Assembly: GCA_052035295.1 (NCBI GenBank) | Contig: JBPOHS010000027.1 | Location: 39,480-103,479, forward strand | From: HdN1 sp052035295 | Lineage (GTDB): Bacteria > Pseudomonadota > Gammaproteobacteria > Pseudomonadales > Ketobacteraceae | Direction of reading: 5' to 3' | DNA: 64,000 nucleotides | In this document: piece after piece, positions 53,530 through 62,456 of the stretch | Numbering within the stretch: position 1 is the stretch's first letter | How the letters are laid out: the number at the start of each line of letters is the position of its first letter | Translations under genes and position numbers: made by a program | Notes under the pieces: model-generated | The model's input: the letters and a program-made list of their open reading frames with translations, nothing else | Told to the model about the DNA's origin: nothing | The model's database searches: none

Positions 53530-55366
53530 TTCGCTGGATAATACCCACTTCGTTCCCAAGACGGTCGAGTTTGACGACATCGCCAGAGGCGTTCTGCAAA
53601 CAACCGCTGACATCAGAACTTTGTCCGCCGGGCTTTTGAATCTTGCGCGTATCGATCCGCTCGGACGCTACACCATCGGGCGCGTCATTGAGTACTGGGC
53701 GAAGCATACGCCCAATCAATGCGCCATCCTGTACGAAGACAAACAATGGACCTATGGCGAATTCAACGCCTGGGCCAACCGCATTGCCGCATCGTTCAAG
53801 TCACAAGGCGTCGGTTCCGGCGATGTGGTCGCCCTGCTGCTGGAAAACGGCCCGGAAGTCCTCGCTTGCGTCGCCGCCATCGCCAAACTCGGTGGCATTG
53901 CCGCCATGCTCAACCACAACCAGAAAGGCAACGTGCTGGAACACAGTTTCACCCTGGTGTCCCCCAAGTTGATCGTTACCTCGCCGGAATGTCATGACAA
54001 ACTGGCGACGACCCATTTCACGCCACTCAAACAACCAGACATCACGTTCATGTGGTTGGGCCACGAAAAAGGCGACAGCTACCCGGACGGATTCATTGAT
54101 CTGCACCACGACAGCGAGGGTCGCAGCGACAAGAATCCTGCATCGACCCGCAAGGTCAAGCCGTCACAGCCGTGCTATTACATTTTCACCTCTGGCACCA
54201 CCGGGCTGCCCAAAGCCTCCATTATGTCGCACTATCGCTGGGGAGCGGTTCTTGCGGGAATCGGCATCTTGTCCATGCGAATCCGACACGACGATATCTT
54301 CTATTGCTGCCTGCCGTTCTATCACAATAACGCGCTGACGGTGTCCTGGGGCAGCGTTTTATCGGCGGGTGCCACCATCGCGATCGACAAGAAATTCAGT
54401 GCCAGCCGTTTCTGGCAACGCATCAATCATTTCGGTGCCACCGCGTTTTGCTATATCGGCGAACTCTTGCGCTATTTGTTGAACCAGCCCACCACCCCCA
54501 GCGATACCCATCACAAGGTACGCATTATTGTCGGCAATGGCCTGCGCCCGGAAATATGGGCGGATTTCGAAAGCCGCTTCGGCATTAAACGCATTTCGGA
54601 ATTTTATGGTGCGAGCGAATCCAATATCGGGTTCATCAATGTGTTTGGCGTTCCCCAAACGGCAGGCTTTACCCCACTGCCCTATGCCATCGTCAAATTT
54701 GATACCGATCTTGATGAACCCCTTCGCAATGAAAAGGGATTTATGACGCGCGTCGGCTCGGGCGAATCCGGTTTGCTGATCAGCGAAGTCAGCAAGGCCC
54801 GCCCCTTTGAGGGTTACACCGATAAAACGGCAAGCGAACGAAAACTGTTGCGCAACGTTTTCAAAAAAGGCGACTGCTGGTTCAACTCGGGAGACCTGGT
54901 ACGCGATCAGGGATGGCATCATATCCAGTTCGTCGATCGGGTCGGCGATACCTTCCGCTGGAAAGGCGAAAACGTTGCAGCCTCCGAAGTGGAAAGCGTT
55001 ATGGCCAACCTGGAACAGATCGATCATGCGGTGGTTTACGGCGTGTCTGTACCCGGTGCCGACGGCCGCGCCGGCATGGCCTGCATTACCCTCAAACCCG
55101 ACGCCACTTTCGTTGGCCAGACACTGGCCGGCGAACTCTTCGAGCGTCTGCCCGTCTACGCCATTCCCTTGTTCATCCGCCTGCGTGAAGAGCAGGAAAC
55201 TACCGGCACCTTCAAATATCGCAAAGTCGACCTGAAAGCCGAGGCCTTCAACCCGGAACGCATCCAGGAACCCCTGTACTACCTGAAGAACAAATTGGAG
55301 GGTTATCAACCCCTGACTGCCGAGATTCACGCCCAGATACAGGCCGGCCAGAAAGTGTACGTCTGA
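53522..55366 (+). CDS. Long-chain acyl-CoA synthetase (FadD6/FATP-type)
   Basis: A 614-residue AMP-forming synthetase: YIFTSGTTGLPKAS (phosphate loop), ISEFYGASE (A5 motif), WFNSGDLVRDQG, DRVGDTFRWKGENVAASEVE, and a C-terminal GTFKYRKVDLK with the catalytic lysine. The VGDTFRWKGENV form is typical of very-long-chain acyl-CoA synthetase/FATP-like enzymes. It activates fatty acids to acyl-CoA. ATG 53522 lies within the end of the beta-glucosidase gene, so translation is coupled. Substrate chain length is not determined. Confidence 0.92.
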   Translation: MANSLDNTHFVPKTVEFDDIARGVLQTTADIRTLSAGLLNLARIDPLGRYTIGRVIEYWAKHTPNQCAILYEDKQWTYGEFNAWANRIAASFKSQGVGSGDVVALLLENGPEVLACVAAIAKLGGIAAMLNHNQKGNVLEHSFTLVSPKLIVTSPECHDKLATTHFTPLKQPDITFMWLGHEKGDSYPDGFIDLHHDSEGRSDKNPASTRKVKPSQPCYYIFTSGTTGLPKASIMSHYRWGAVLAGIGILSMRIRHDDIFYCCLPFYHNNALTVSWGSVLSAGATIAIDKKFSASRFWQRINHFGATAFCYIGELLRYLLNQPTTPSDTHHKVRIIVGNGLRPEIWADFESRFGIKRISEFYGASESNIGFINVFGVPQTAGFTPLPYAIVKFDTDLDEPLRNEKGFMTRVGSGESGLLISEVSKARPFEGYTDKTASERKLLRNVFKKGDCWFNSGDLVRDQGWHHIQFVDRVGDTFRWKGENVAASEVESVMANLEQIDHAVVYGVSVPGADGRAGMACITLKPDATFVGQTLAGELFERLPVYAIPLFIRLREEQETTGTFKYRKVDLKAEAFNPERIQEPLYYLKNKLEGYQPLTAEIHAQIQAGQKVYV

Positions 55367-55389
55367 AGCCACGAAGAAACACGGCGCTT

Positions 55390-55442
55390 GAATGTTCACA
55401 TCTGTACATTTATGCTATACCCATGTACAGGTATGAACATTC
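55390..55442. promoter_or_regulatory. Nested palindrome, operator of the Xre/RES toxin-antitoxin pair
   Basis: GAATGTTCA (55390-55398) pairs with TGAACATTC (55434-55442), and inside them CTGTACAT (55402-55409) pairs with ATGTACAG (55423-55430), all perfect and symmetric about 55416. It lies 12 bases before the antitoxin start with AGGAG between, the place for autoregulation by the antitoxin or TA complex. Confidence 0.8.
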
Positions 55443-55453
55443 AGGAGTTCAGC

Positions 55454-55855
55454 ATGACGCCCATCCAAACACATCCCCGCATCTCGGAAGGCGAACGCGG
55501 CCGTGTAGCGGCCAAGCTGTTTCTGGGTATCACCAGTGAATGGGGGCTGACTGACAGCCAGCGTCAGGTATTGGCTGGTGCCGGTTCCCGTACCACCATC
55601 GACACCTGGAAGAAGCGCGTGGTCAATAACGAGCCGCTTAACCTGCACAAGGACACCATCGAGCGGCTGTCCTATATCGCCGGGATCTACAAGGGCTTGC
55701 AGATTCTGCTGCCCACCCGTGAGCAATGGGCTGCCTGGGTGAAGAAGCCGAACCGTGAATTTGGCGGGCAATCGGCGCTGGAACGCATGTTGGGCGGGCG
55801 CGTGATGGACCTGGCCTATGTACGCCATTACCTCGATGCGCAGCGCGGGTGGTAG
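55454..55855 (+). CDS. Xre/MbcA/ParS-type antitoxin
   Basis: A 133-residue protein. The N-terminal part has a helix-turn-helix-like region (GLTDSQRQVLAGAGSRTTID), and the C-terminal part matches the MbcA/ParS/Xre toxin-binding domain (QSALERMLGGRVMDLAYVRHYLDA). It neutralises the RES toxin encoded next. ATG 55454 has AGGAG in front; upstream in-frame codons lie within the operator. The toxin gene begins on the next base after the stop (TAG at 55853-55855). Confidence 0.9.
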   Translation: MTPIQTHPRISEGERGRVAAKLFLGITSEWGLTDSQRQVLAGAGSRTTIDTWKKRVVNNEPLNLHKDTIERLSYIAGIYKGLQILLPTREQWAAWVKKPNREFGGQSALERMLGGRVMDLAYVRHYLDAQRGW

Positions 55856-56521
55856 ATGATCAGAATGACAGAGACGTTCCCGCCGACACATCGGCTGGTG
55901 CCCAGCAAATTCCCCCCCATCACGCTGTTTGAGCATCTGCTCGATCCGGATGAACTGGAAATCGCCTATGAAATCGAGGGATTGACCAATTCCCGCCTGC
56001 GCGATGAGGCGGGTGATATTTCGCTGGTACCCCGCGATGACCGCATTGTAGGGCCCGGAAGCTCCGCCGTGATGGCAGCCTTTACCCATATCGGGTACCC
56101 AAGTCGCTTCAGCGACGGCAGCTATGGCGTGTATTACGCTGGTCTGGCGGTAGAAACTGCCATTCGCGAAACGGTGTACCATCGTGAACGGTTTCTGTCG
56201 GCCACCCATGAGCCCCCTTGCCAGGTCGTCATGCGGCAATATGTCTGCCGCATACTCCAGCCGTTAATCGACATCCGCGACGATGATCACCTGCATCATC
56301 CTGATACCTATCTGCCTGCGCAGCAATTTGCGCGAATGCAACGGCAAACCCTTGCATGGGGCCTGCACTATCGCTCGGTTCGCCACGCCAAGGGCGAATG
56401 TGTGGCCGTGTTTCGCCCCATCGCACTGTCACCGGCCAGGCAGGGCAGCCACTACGCCTATTACTGGGACGGCAAGGCCATCGGCAGCAACGTCGCGCGA
56501 CTGGAAGCCGTTCCGGCATGA
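55856..56521 (+). CDS. RES-domain toxin
   Basis: A 221-residue protein with a RES domain: an Arg in THRL near the start, YGVYYAGLAVETAIRETVYH (the Glu-containing core) and HYRSVRHAKGECVAVFRP. RES toxins degrade NAD+ (phosphorolysis or glycohydrolysis) and stop growth unless bound by the Xre antitoxin. It starts directly at the antitoxin stop; ATG 55865 is an alternative. Confidence 0.9.
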   Translation: MIRMTETFPPTHRLVPSKFPPITLFEHLLDPDELEIAYEIEGLTNSRLRDEAGDISLVPRDDRIVGPGSSAVMAAFTHIGYPSRFSDGSYGVYYAGLAVETAIRETVYHRERFLSATHEPPCQVVMRQYVCRILQPLIDIRDDDHLHHPDTYLPAQQFARMQRQTLAWGLHYRSVRHAKGECVAVFRPIALSPARQGSHYAYYWDGKAIGSNVARLEAVPA

Positions 56522-56601
56522 TGCAAAACCAGACAGCCCTCGGGCGCATCCTGTGAGACAATGGCGGATTATTTTGTCGTAATCCGCCTGACAGGTCTCC
56601 T

Positions 56602-57978
56602 ATGTCCGCCACTGATTTTGCTTCGTTATTGCTTCCGCCGCACATGGTCGCCAACCTGCGCGATCTCGGTTACTCGCAGATGACCCCCATTCAGGCGCAA
56701 GCCCTGCCTGCCATCCTCGATGGTGATGATGTCATTGCCCAGTCGAAAACCGGCAGCGGCAAAACCGCCGCCTTCGGCATTGGCATACTGAGCAGTCTCA
56801 ACCCGCGCTTCTTTGGCGTGCAATCCCTGGTGCTCTGCCCGACCCGCGAACTCGCCGATCAGGTGGCCAAGGAACTGCGTCGACTGGCCCGCAGCCAGGC
56901 CAACATCAAGATACTCACCTTGTGCGGTGGCACGGCGATTGGCCCCCAATACGCCTCGCTCGAACACGGTGCACACATAATCGTCGGCACCCCCGGCCGC
57001 GTCATGCAACATCTCGACAGGCGCTCATTGGATCTGCATGGATTGAAAACGCTGGTGCTGGACGAGGCCGATCGCATGCTGGACATGGGCTTTTACGATC
57101 AGATTGCCGAGATTGCCCGCCATCTGCCACAGCGCCGCCAGACCCTGCTGTTTTCTGCCACTTACACCGGAGCGATTCGCGAGCTGAGCAAAAAATTCCA
57201 GAAAAATCCCCTGGAAGTCACCGTCGAGTCGACCCACAGTCACGCCGATATCGAACAGTATTTTTTCGAGGTGGATCACAAACATCGCGAACACGCGATC
57301 AGCGCGCTTCTGCGGCAATATCAGCCGGAATCTGCCGTGCTTTTCTGCAACATGAAGCAGACCTGTGACGATGTTGCACACGCGCTTAATTCACAGGGGT
57401 TTTATGCACAAGCCCTGCACGGTGACATGGAACAACGCGATCGCGATCTGGTGTTGCTCAAATTCGCCAACCGCAGCTGCCCGATCCTGATCGCTACCGA
57501 TGTGGCAGCACGCGGCCTGGATATCAAGGAACTGGCGGCTGTGATCAACGTTGACATTGCCTTCGATCCCGAAGTGCATATTCATCGCGTCGGCCGCACC
57601 GGACGTGCCGGCCAGAAGGGGCTTGCCCTGAGTCTGTGCGCCCCCGCCGAAGTCCAGCGCGCCAATGCCATTGAAGCCCTGCTGGGCACCCCGCTGAAAT
57701 GGAAGGATGTGCCTTCCCGCGCCGATAACGCCAAGCCAGCACCGCCCAGAATGATAACGCTGAATATCGGCGGCGGAAAACGCGACAAGCTGCGCCCGGG
57801 CGACATTCTAGGTGCCTTGACAGGTGACGCCGGATTGCCGGGAAGCGCCATTGGCAAAATCGACATCACCGACCTGCAAGCCTATGTCGCCATCGAACGG
57901 GGCATCGCCCACCAGGCGTTGAAGCGCATTGAAAGCGGCAAGATCAAGGGCAGGAGTTTTCGCGCGCGGTTGCTTTGA
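56602..57978 (+). CDS. dbpA: ATP-dependent RNA helicase DbpA
   Basis: A 458-residue DEAD-box helicase: Q motif YSQMTPIQAQ, QSKTGSGKTAAFG (I), PTRELADQV (Ia), VLDEADRMLDMGF (II), FSAT (III), ATDVAARGLDIKEL (V), HRVGRTGRAGQ (VI). The C-terminal DbpA RNA-binding domain is seen as KLRPGDILGALTGDAGLPGSAIGKIDI. It unwinds 23S rRNA helices near hairpin 92 during large-subunit assembly. It ends in a bidirectional terminator. Confidence 0.97.
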   Translation: MSATDFASLLLPPHMVANLRDLGYSQMTPIQAQALPAILDGDDVIAQSKTGSGKTAAFGIGILSSLNPRFFGVQSLVLCPTRELADQVAKELRRLARSQANIKILTLCGGTAIGPQYASLEHGAHIIVGTPGRVMQHLDRRSLDLHGLKTLVLDEADRMLDMGFYDQIAEIARHLPQRRQTLLFSATYTGAIRELSKKFQKNPLEVTVESTHSHADIEQYFFEVDHKHREHAISALLRQYQPESAVLFCNMKQTCDDVAHALNSQGFYAQALHGDMEQRDRDLVLLKFANRSCPILIATDVAARGLDIKELAAVINVDIAFDPEVHIHRVGRTGRAGQKGLALSLCAPAEVQRANAIEALLGTPLKWKDVPSRADNAKPAPPRMITLNIGGGKRDKLRPGDILGALTGDAGLPGSAIGKIDITDLQAYVAIERGIAHQALKRIESGKIKGRSFRARLL

Positions 57979-58042
57979 TCAGCCGACTACCTCAGGACCG
58001 ACATAGTCAAAAGCCTCATCTGACAGCAAAGGAAACAGCAAA

Positions 58043-58075
58043 AAAAAACGCCTCCCGAGGGAGGCGTTTTTTATT
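58043..58075. terminator. Bidirectional terminator after dbpA and the Cys-rich repeat gene
   Basis: Arms AAAAAACGCCTCCC and GGGAGGCGTTTTTT lie between two convergent genes and have A/T runs on both sides. Confidence 0.92.
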
Positions 58076-58095
58076 TCAGCATGACTAGATCATGG

Positions 58096-60780
58096 TCATT
58101 GCGGCCAGCATACCGGCCCAACACCATTGTATCCAGCTTCACACAGCGGGTAGCACAGCAGACCATTACGTTCCCAGCCACTATGGCAGCTGTTCGGAAT
58201 GGTGCCGACGCCACGGCCGTAAGACAAGGCCGAGTTGGTCCAGCAGACCGGACCTACACCGTGATAGCCAGAAGAGCACACTGGGTAGCACAGGCCTGCA
58301 TCGTTTTCATGGCCAGCGGCACACGTTCTCGGAATGGTGCCAACACCACGACCGTAGGACGCATTATCCAACCAGCACACTGGACCTACACCGGTATAAC
58401 CGGAATCGCAGTAGTAGTAGCAGAGACCGGCTTGGTTTTCCTTGCCAGATGGGCATGCACCCGTCCAGATGTTGCTCGGAATGGTACCTGCGCCACGACC
58501 GTAGGACAGCGGTCTGTTCGACCAGCAGACCGGACCAACACCGTTGTAACCAGAGGCGCAACGGGTGTAGCAGAGACCAGCATCCATTTCTTCACCAGCA
58601 CCGCACAGGTTCGGAATGGTGCCTACGCCACGACCGTAAGAAGCATCTTGTTTCCAGCAGACAGGGCCAACACCGTCATAGCCTGCAGCACACTGGGTGT
58701 AGCAGAGACCGGCATCGTATTCCTGGTTGGAAGCACAGCTCATCGGTACGCCGACGCCACGGCCATAAGCCACTTTCGGCGGAGGAGTCACTTCAACATC
58801 GCACTCGTCGCTCACCTTGACCAGCGTGCCGGCAACGTTCAAGTGACCACCTTCACCGCCTACGGCAGTAACGTCGACACTGTCAAACGCCATGCAGGCA
58901 AACGACGGAAGTTTGATGTTTTCGATAGGCTTGGCCAGTTCTTTCATGACCAGACCGATCGCGTCGACCACCATGCGGTTCGCCGTTGCGTTGACCACAG
59001 GACCCGTCCAGGCATTTTGACCCAGACGCATACCGGTGATCTTGAACTCGGGCGCTTGACGCAGCTCAACATCCAGCGTCTTGGTGTCGCTCATGCCCAG
59101 GCTAATGCCGACTTCAGCATTGACGCGCACGGCGATGTCGTTGGTGTAAACAGAAGAACCGTTCTTCTTCGATTCGCCGTGGATTTCCAGGCCGTAAACC
59201 GAGATGCTCGGCTCAGCGCGTCCATTGATTTCACGGACCTTCAGGCTGACCGGCGCACCCAGGTTGACCAGAATACGCATGTTGGCATCTTCAGGACCGA
59301 AGTTGTCGTCACGTGGCAGACCGAACTGGATCTCGTTACCCACCATGTTCATGTGGGTCAGACCAACGGAGTGGGCAGACGCCAGCGTCTGGTTGATCAC
59401 GTTGGAGTTCAGCGACGCAGCAAACTGGTTGCCATTGAGTTCTGCCGGGGGCAGTTCATCAAAGGTGAACAGGGTTCCTGCCAACGGTTGCGGAATGTTC
59501 GGGTTCGGATTGATGGGCAACACACTTCCGGCAGTCGCTGCATACAGCGTATTGCTGGTGGTGTAAATGTCACTGAGTTTCAACGCCATCGCCATATCGA
59601 AGTTGCTGACACCGTCTGAAATGCGGATGGTGTAGCTATCCATGATGATGGAGCTCAACATCTCGGGAATCGCATTGTTCAACAGGGTCTGGATCGCGCT
59701 CGAAATCGGGCCGCTCAGCAGGTTGGCAATACCAGACGTCACGCCAGACAGAATCTCGCGGAACACGGGCGGTACATCGTCAATGACGATCGCGCCAATC
59801 TGGTAAGTGAAGTTGCTGATGGAAACGGTCGGGGCCTGATCAACCACACCGATATTCACACGACCACCCAGATCCAGGGGGCCAACGGTCGCGCCGACGT
59901 TGATAACAGTCGGTGGCAGGAAGCCGTTGTGAAGACGCAGCGTCAAGCCGATATGCAGGTTGCTGATGGTGCCGTCGAAGTTGGCGGCGCTTCCTGGCAG
60001 CAGTCCGAGACCAAAGTCGCTGGCAGACATGGAGATGGTACGAACGAAGCCGTCCGCGCCGTAAGTTTCACCGAACAGACCTTTCCAGGTTGAATCGTAT
60101 AGCATGGAACCGGCGACCAGCGCGTTAAGGTCAGCGCCATTCAGTGCGTTGACGACTTGCTTGGTGGCGAAGTTCAGGCCTTCCTGGGTGATTTGAACCG
60201 TCATGGACGGGTCATACTGTTGGTTCAGGTCTGCGTAATACACGGTATTCGTGTGACCGATCGTGTCCACCGTGTTGTAGGTGTAGACGTCAGCCTTCGG
60301 AATCGTGATGGAGAACGAACCATCGGCATTGAAGGAAATGGCATTACCGTTAACGGTGCCCGAAGCGACGCCTTTCTCATCGATCGCCTGGCCGTTGATG
60401 GTGATGTTGTTGCCATTGATCGTGGCGCCAAGCACAACAATGCCGGGACCCTTGGTGTCATAGATAAACTTCACCTGCGGACCCAGTGCACCGTCTACCT
60501 GGAAGACGTTGTAGCCTTCTTTCAGGTATTGCTCCAGCGACGATCCAGCAGCGATAGCTTCTGACGAGCCGGCAGTAAACTGCGAAGCAACGTTGAAACC
60601 GTTCAGCGTCATGGACGGAAGCGTGGCGGGTTGAGTGGTGTAGGTGACTTTATATTGCGGAGGAGGAGCCGTGTGAAGCGACTCATTGACAGGGTCTACG
60701 ATCGTGTACTTTTTACATGCTGCAAGTCCTAGGACCAGCAGTATGAGCAAGCAACGCTTGATGCTTTGTCGCCATATCAT
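58096..60780 (-). CDS. Lipoprotein with five C-terminal cysteine-rich repeats
   Basis: An 894-residue lipoprotein with lipobox LAAC (Cys near 22). The bulk (30-660) is a long, beta-rich, extracellular-looking region that I cannot assign; it might include a lipid-binding TULIP/BPI-like part (segments such as NAIPEMLSSIIM) but this is weak. Residues about 668-894 hold five repeats of roughly 42-49 residues, each with SYGRGVGTIP, then C, then GLCY, C, and GYxGVGPVCW, giving four cysteines per repeat that could form disulfides. Periplasmic or surface location is implied. DNA of the repeats is similarly repeated over about 58096-58770. It is transcribed toward dbpA. Confidence 0.8.
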   Translation of the reverse strand: MIWRQSIKRCLLILLVLGLAACKKYTIVDPVNESLHTAPPPQYKVTYTTQPATLPSMTLNGFNVASQFTAGSSEAIAAGSSLEQYLKEGYNVFQVDGALGPQVKFIYDTKGPGIVVLGATINGNNITINGQAIDEKGVASGTVNGNAISFNADGSFSITIPKADVYTYNTVDTIGHTNTVYYADLNQQYDPSMTVQITQEGLNFATKQVVNALNGADLNALVAGSMLYDSTWKGLFGETYGADGFVRTISMSASDFGLGLLPGSAANFDGTISNLHIGLTLRLHNGFLPPTVINVGATVGPLDLGGRVNIGVVDQAPTVSISNFTYQIGAIVIDDVPPVFREILSGVTSGIANLLSGPISSAIQTLLNNAIPEMLSSIIMDSYTIRISDGVSNFDMAMALKLSDIYTTSNTLYAATAGSVLPINPNPNIPQPLAGTLFTFDELPPAELNGNQFAASLNSNVINQTLASAHSVGLTHMNMVGNEIQFGLPRDDNFGPEDANMRILVNLGAPVSLKVREINGRAEPSISVYGLEIHGESKKNGSSVYTNDIAVRVNAEVGISLGMSDTKTLDVELRQAPEFKITGMRLGQNAWTGPVVNATANRMVVDAIGLVMKELAKPIENIKLPSFACMAFDSVDVTAVGGEGGHLNVAGTLVKVSDECDVEVTPPPKVAYGRGVGVPMSCASNQEYDAGLCYTQCAAGYDGVGPVCWKQDASYGRGVGTIPNLCGAGEEMDAGLCYTRCASGYNGVGPVCWSNRPLSYGRGAGTIPSNIWTGACPSGKENQAGLCYYYCDSGYTGVGPVCWLDNASYGRGVGTIPRTCAAGHENDAGLCYPVCSSGYHGVGPVCWTNSALSYGRGVGTIPNSCHSGWERNGLLCYPLCEAGYNGVGPVCWPQ

Positions 60781-61149
60781 GGTGATTTTCCCGTTCTTTT
60801 TTTATTAGTCGATCAGGTGAGAGAGAGACGCCATTCTGCTCAGCCACGCCTCGCAGCGTGAAGAACCGCCCGGCCAGCTCGCGTAGGATATAATGGCACC
60901 TGAGTCCACAGTACCTCTAAATGGACTAGCGGTTGTTTATTTTTGTAACCAAATAAACAACTTATTGAATTGTCAGCGATTAAAGTGACCCGTTTGGACC
61001 CTTCACACATTTTGTCTACACCCGCTTAATCCACACCTCAGACCGGGTTACACTATGTACACCTGACCGGTTTTGACCGGTCAACCATCCCTTCTGGATG
61101 GTCGGCGCCATCCTCTCTCCCCTTTGCAGATTTCCGGAAGTAACTGCCC
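60781..61149. other. Intergenic region with operator-like palindromes, between the Cys-rich lipoprotein and the serine hydrolase
   Basis: This 369-base divergent region contains promoters for both genes. It includes the palindrome TTGACCGGTCAA (61073-61084) with a partial copy TGACCGGT at 61064-61071, and a small hairpin ACCATCC/GGATGGT (61084-61102). No gene is seen. Confidence 0.6.
61064..61084. promoter_or_regulatory. Palindromic operator upstream of the serine hydrolase gene
   Basis: TTGACCGGTCAA is a perfect 12-base palindrome about 66 bases before the gene start and is preceded by a second TGACCGGT half. This looks like the tandem half-sites of a TetR-type regulator; no regulator gene is adjacent. 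Confidence 0.45.
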
Positions 61150-62439
61150 ATGATTCCTGACCCGTTAAACGCGATCATCCCCTATCTCAAGACTGGCGGA
61201 CGTCGCATTGATATGCCCGCCGACCTGAATGACATCACCACCATCAATGTCGACCGGGAGTGCCCGCCGGAAGCGGTCGGATTGCGCCAAAAGGACATCG
61301 ACGCGATCTGGCAGGCCATGACGGCTTATTACCAGACGGGTCTGCACCCTTCCCTGACCTTGGTAGTGCGCCGCCACGGCAAGATCGTACTGAGTCGCGG
61401 TATCGGTTTAGCGCATGTCGGGGCCGCCGGGGAATTCAGCGGGGATCATCATCGTCTGGCGGATGCCGACACCCCCATCTGCCTGTTTTCCGCATCGAAA
61501 GCTGTCTCGGCGATGATCATCCACAAGCTGGCCGAAGAAGGAAAACTCGCCCTCGACGATCGCATCGTGAAATATCTGCCGGGATATGGCAAAAATGGCA
61601 AGTTTGCCACCACGATCCTGGACATGCTGTGTCATCGCGGCGGCATTCGCAGCATTCCGCTCGACAATGTAACGCCGGAACTGATGTACGACTTCGATGC
61701 TGTGGTGAAATTGTTGATTGACGCTGAGCCGATCGACAGACCAGGACGCGATCAGGCCTATCACGCCGCGACCGCTGGCTACATTCTCGGTGCGATTGCC
61801 ATGACGGTCACGGGTGAAACCTTGCCGGGCTTACTCAAACGCATCATTGCCGACCCGCTCGGCTGTGAGCACATGACCTTCGGCATGCCCGAAGATCGCC
61901 GCCACGAAGCCGCCCTGAGCCAATCCACCGGCCCCTCACATGTGCCGTTTGCAAGTCAGATGCTAAAACAGCTGCTGGGTGTCGAGGAAGCCACCGTGAC
62001 CAACGCACTGAGTTCCACCGGGGGATTGTCTGCGATCATTCCCGCCGCGAACATTTATGCGACCGCAGAAGAAACATGCCGGTTTTTCCAGATGCTGCTC
62101 GATGGCGGTCGCTGGAACGGCGAGCAGGTATTCAAACCGGAAACCATCGCCGCCGCCACAAAGCCGGGCAAATTGATGCTGGATCGTTCCATGAATGTGC
62201 CGATGCGCTTCACGCCGGGATTCATGCACGGCGAGAAGTTGTGGAGCTTGTTCGGCTTCAACACACCGAAAGCCTTCGGTCACCTTGGATTCATCAATAT
62301 TCTGTGCTGGGCGGATCCCGAGCGGGATATTTCGGTGGCCTTTCTCAATACCGGTAAAAGCATGGCCCCCGAGGGCTTGCTGGGCTTTGGCAACGTGTCA
62401 CGCATGATCAGCCAGGTGGTCCCGAGAAACGCACGCTGA
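61150..62439 (+). CDS. Serine hydrolase of the beta-lactamase class C family
   Basis: A 429-residue cytoplasmic-looking protein (no signal peptide) with the SxxK motif in LFSASKAVSAM and the fold-specific tail of class C/esterase-type serine hydrolases (AGYILGAIAMTVTGETLPGLLKRIIADPLGC). The second motif that is YxN in beta-lactamases reads YHA (DQAYHAATAGYILG), as in esterases such as EstB and lipid-acting members. It is more likely a carboxylesterase than a true beta-lactamase. GGAAG precedes ATG 61150. Confidence 0.85.
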   Translation: MIPDPLNAIIPYLKTGGRRIDMPADLNDITTINVDRECPPEAVGLRQKDIDAIWQAMTAYYQTGLHPSLTLVVRRHGKIVLSRGIGLAHVGAAGEFSGDHHRLADADTPICLFSASKAVSAMIIHKLAEEGKLALDDRIVKYLPGYGKNGKFATTILDMLCHRGGIRSIPLDNVTPELMYDFDAVVKLLIDAEPIDRPGRDQAYHAATAGYILGAIAMTVTGETLPGLLKRIIADPLGCEHMTFGMPEDRRHEAALSQSTGPSHVPFASQMLKQLLGVEEATVTNALSSTGGLSAIIPAANIYATAEETCRFFQMLLDGGRWNGEQVFKPETIAAATKPGKLMLDRSMNVPMRFTPGFMHGEKLWSLFGFNTPKAFGHLGFINILCWADPERDISVAFLNTGKSMAPEGLLGFGNVSRMISQVVPRNAR

Positions 62440-62450
62440 GCGTGCGTTTC
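62426..62450. terminator. Probable bidirectional terminator hairpin between serine hydrolase and RND genes
   Basis: GAAACGCACGCT (62426-62437) is followed after one base by AGCGTGCGTTTC (62439-62450), a perfect stem at the meeting point of two convergent genes. The T tract is short, so strength is uncertain. Confidence 0.55.
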
Positions 62451-62456
62451 TGGGCT

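Noticed and set aside
58081..59619. 512-residue plus-strand open frame
   Set aside because: It lies antisense to the repeat lipoprotein; it has no ribosome site and its composition reflects the opposite strand.
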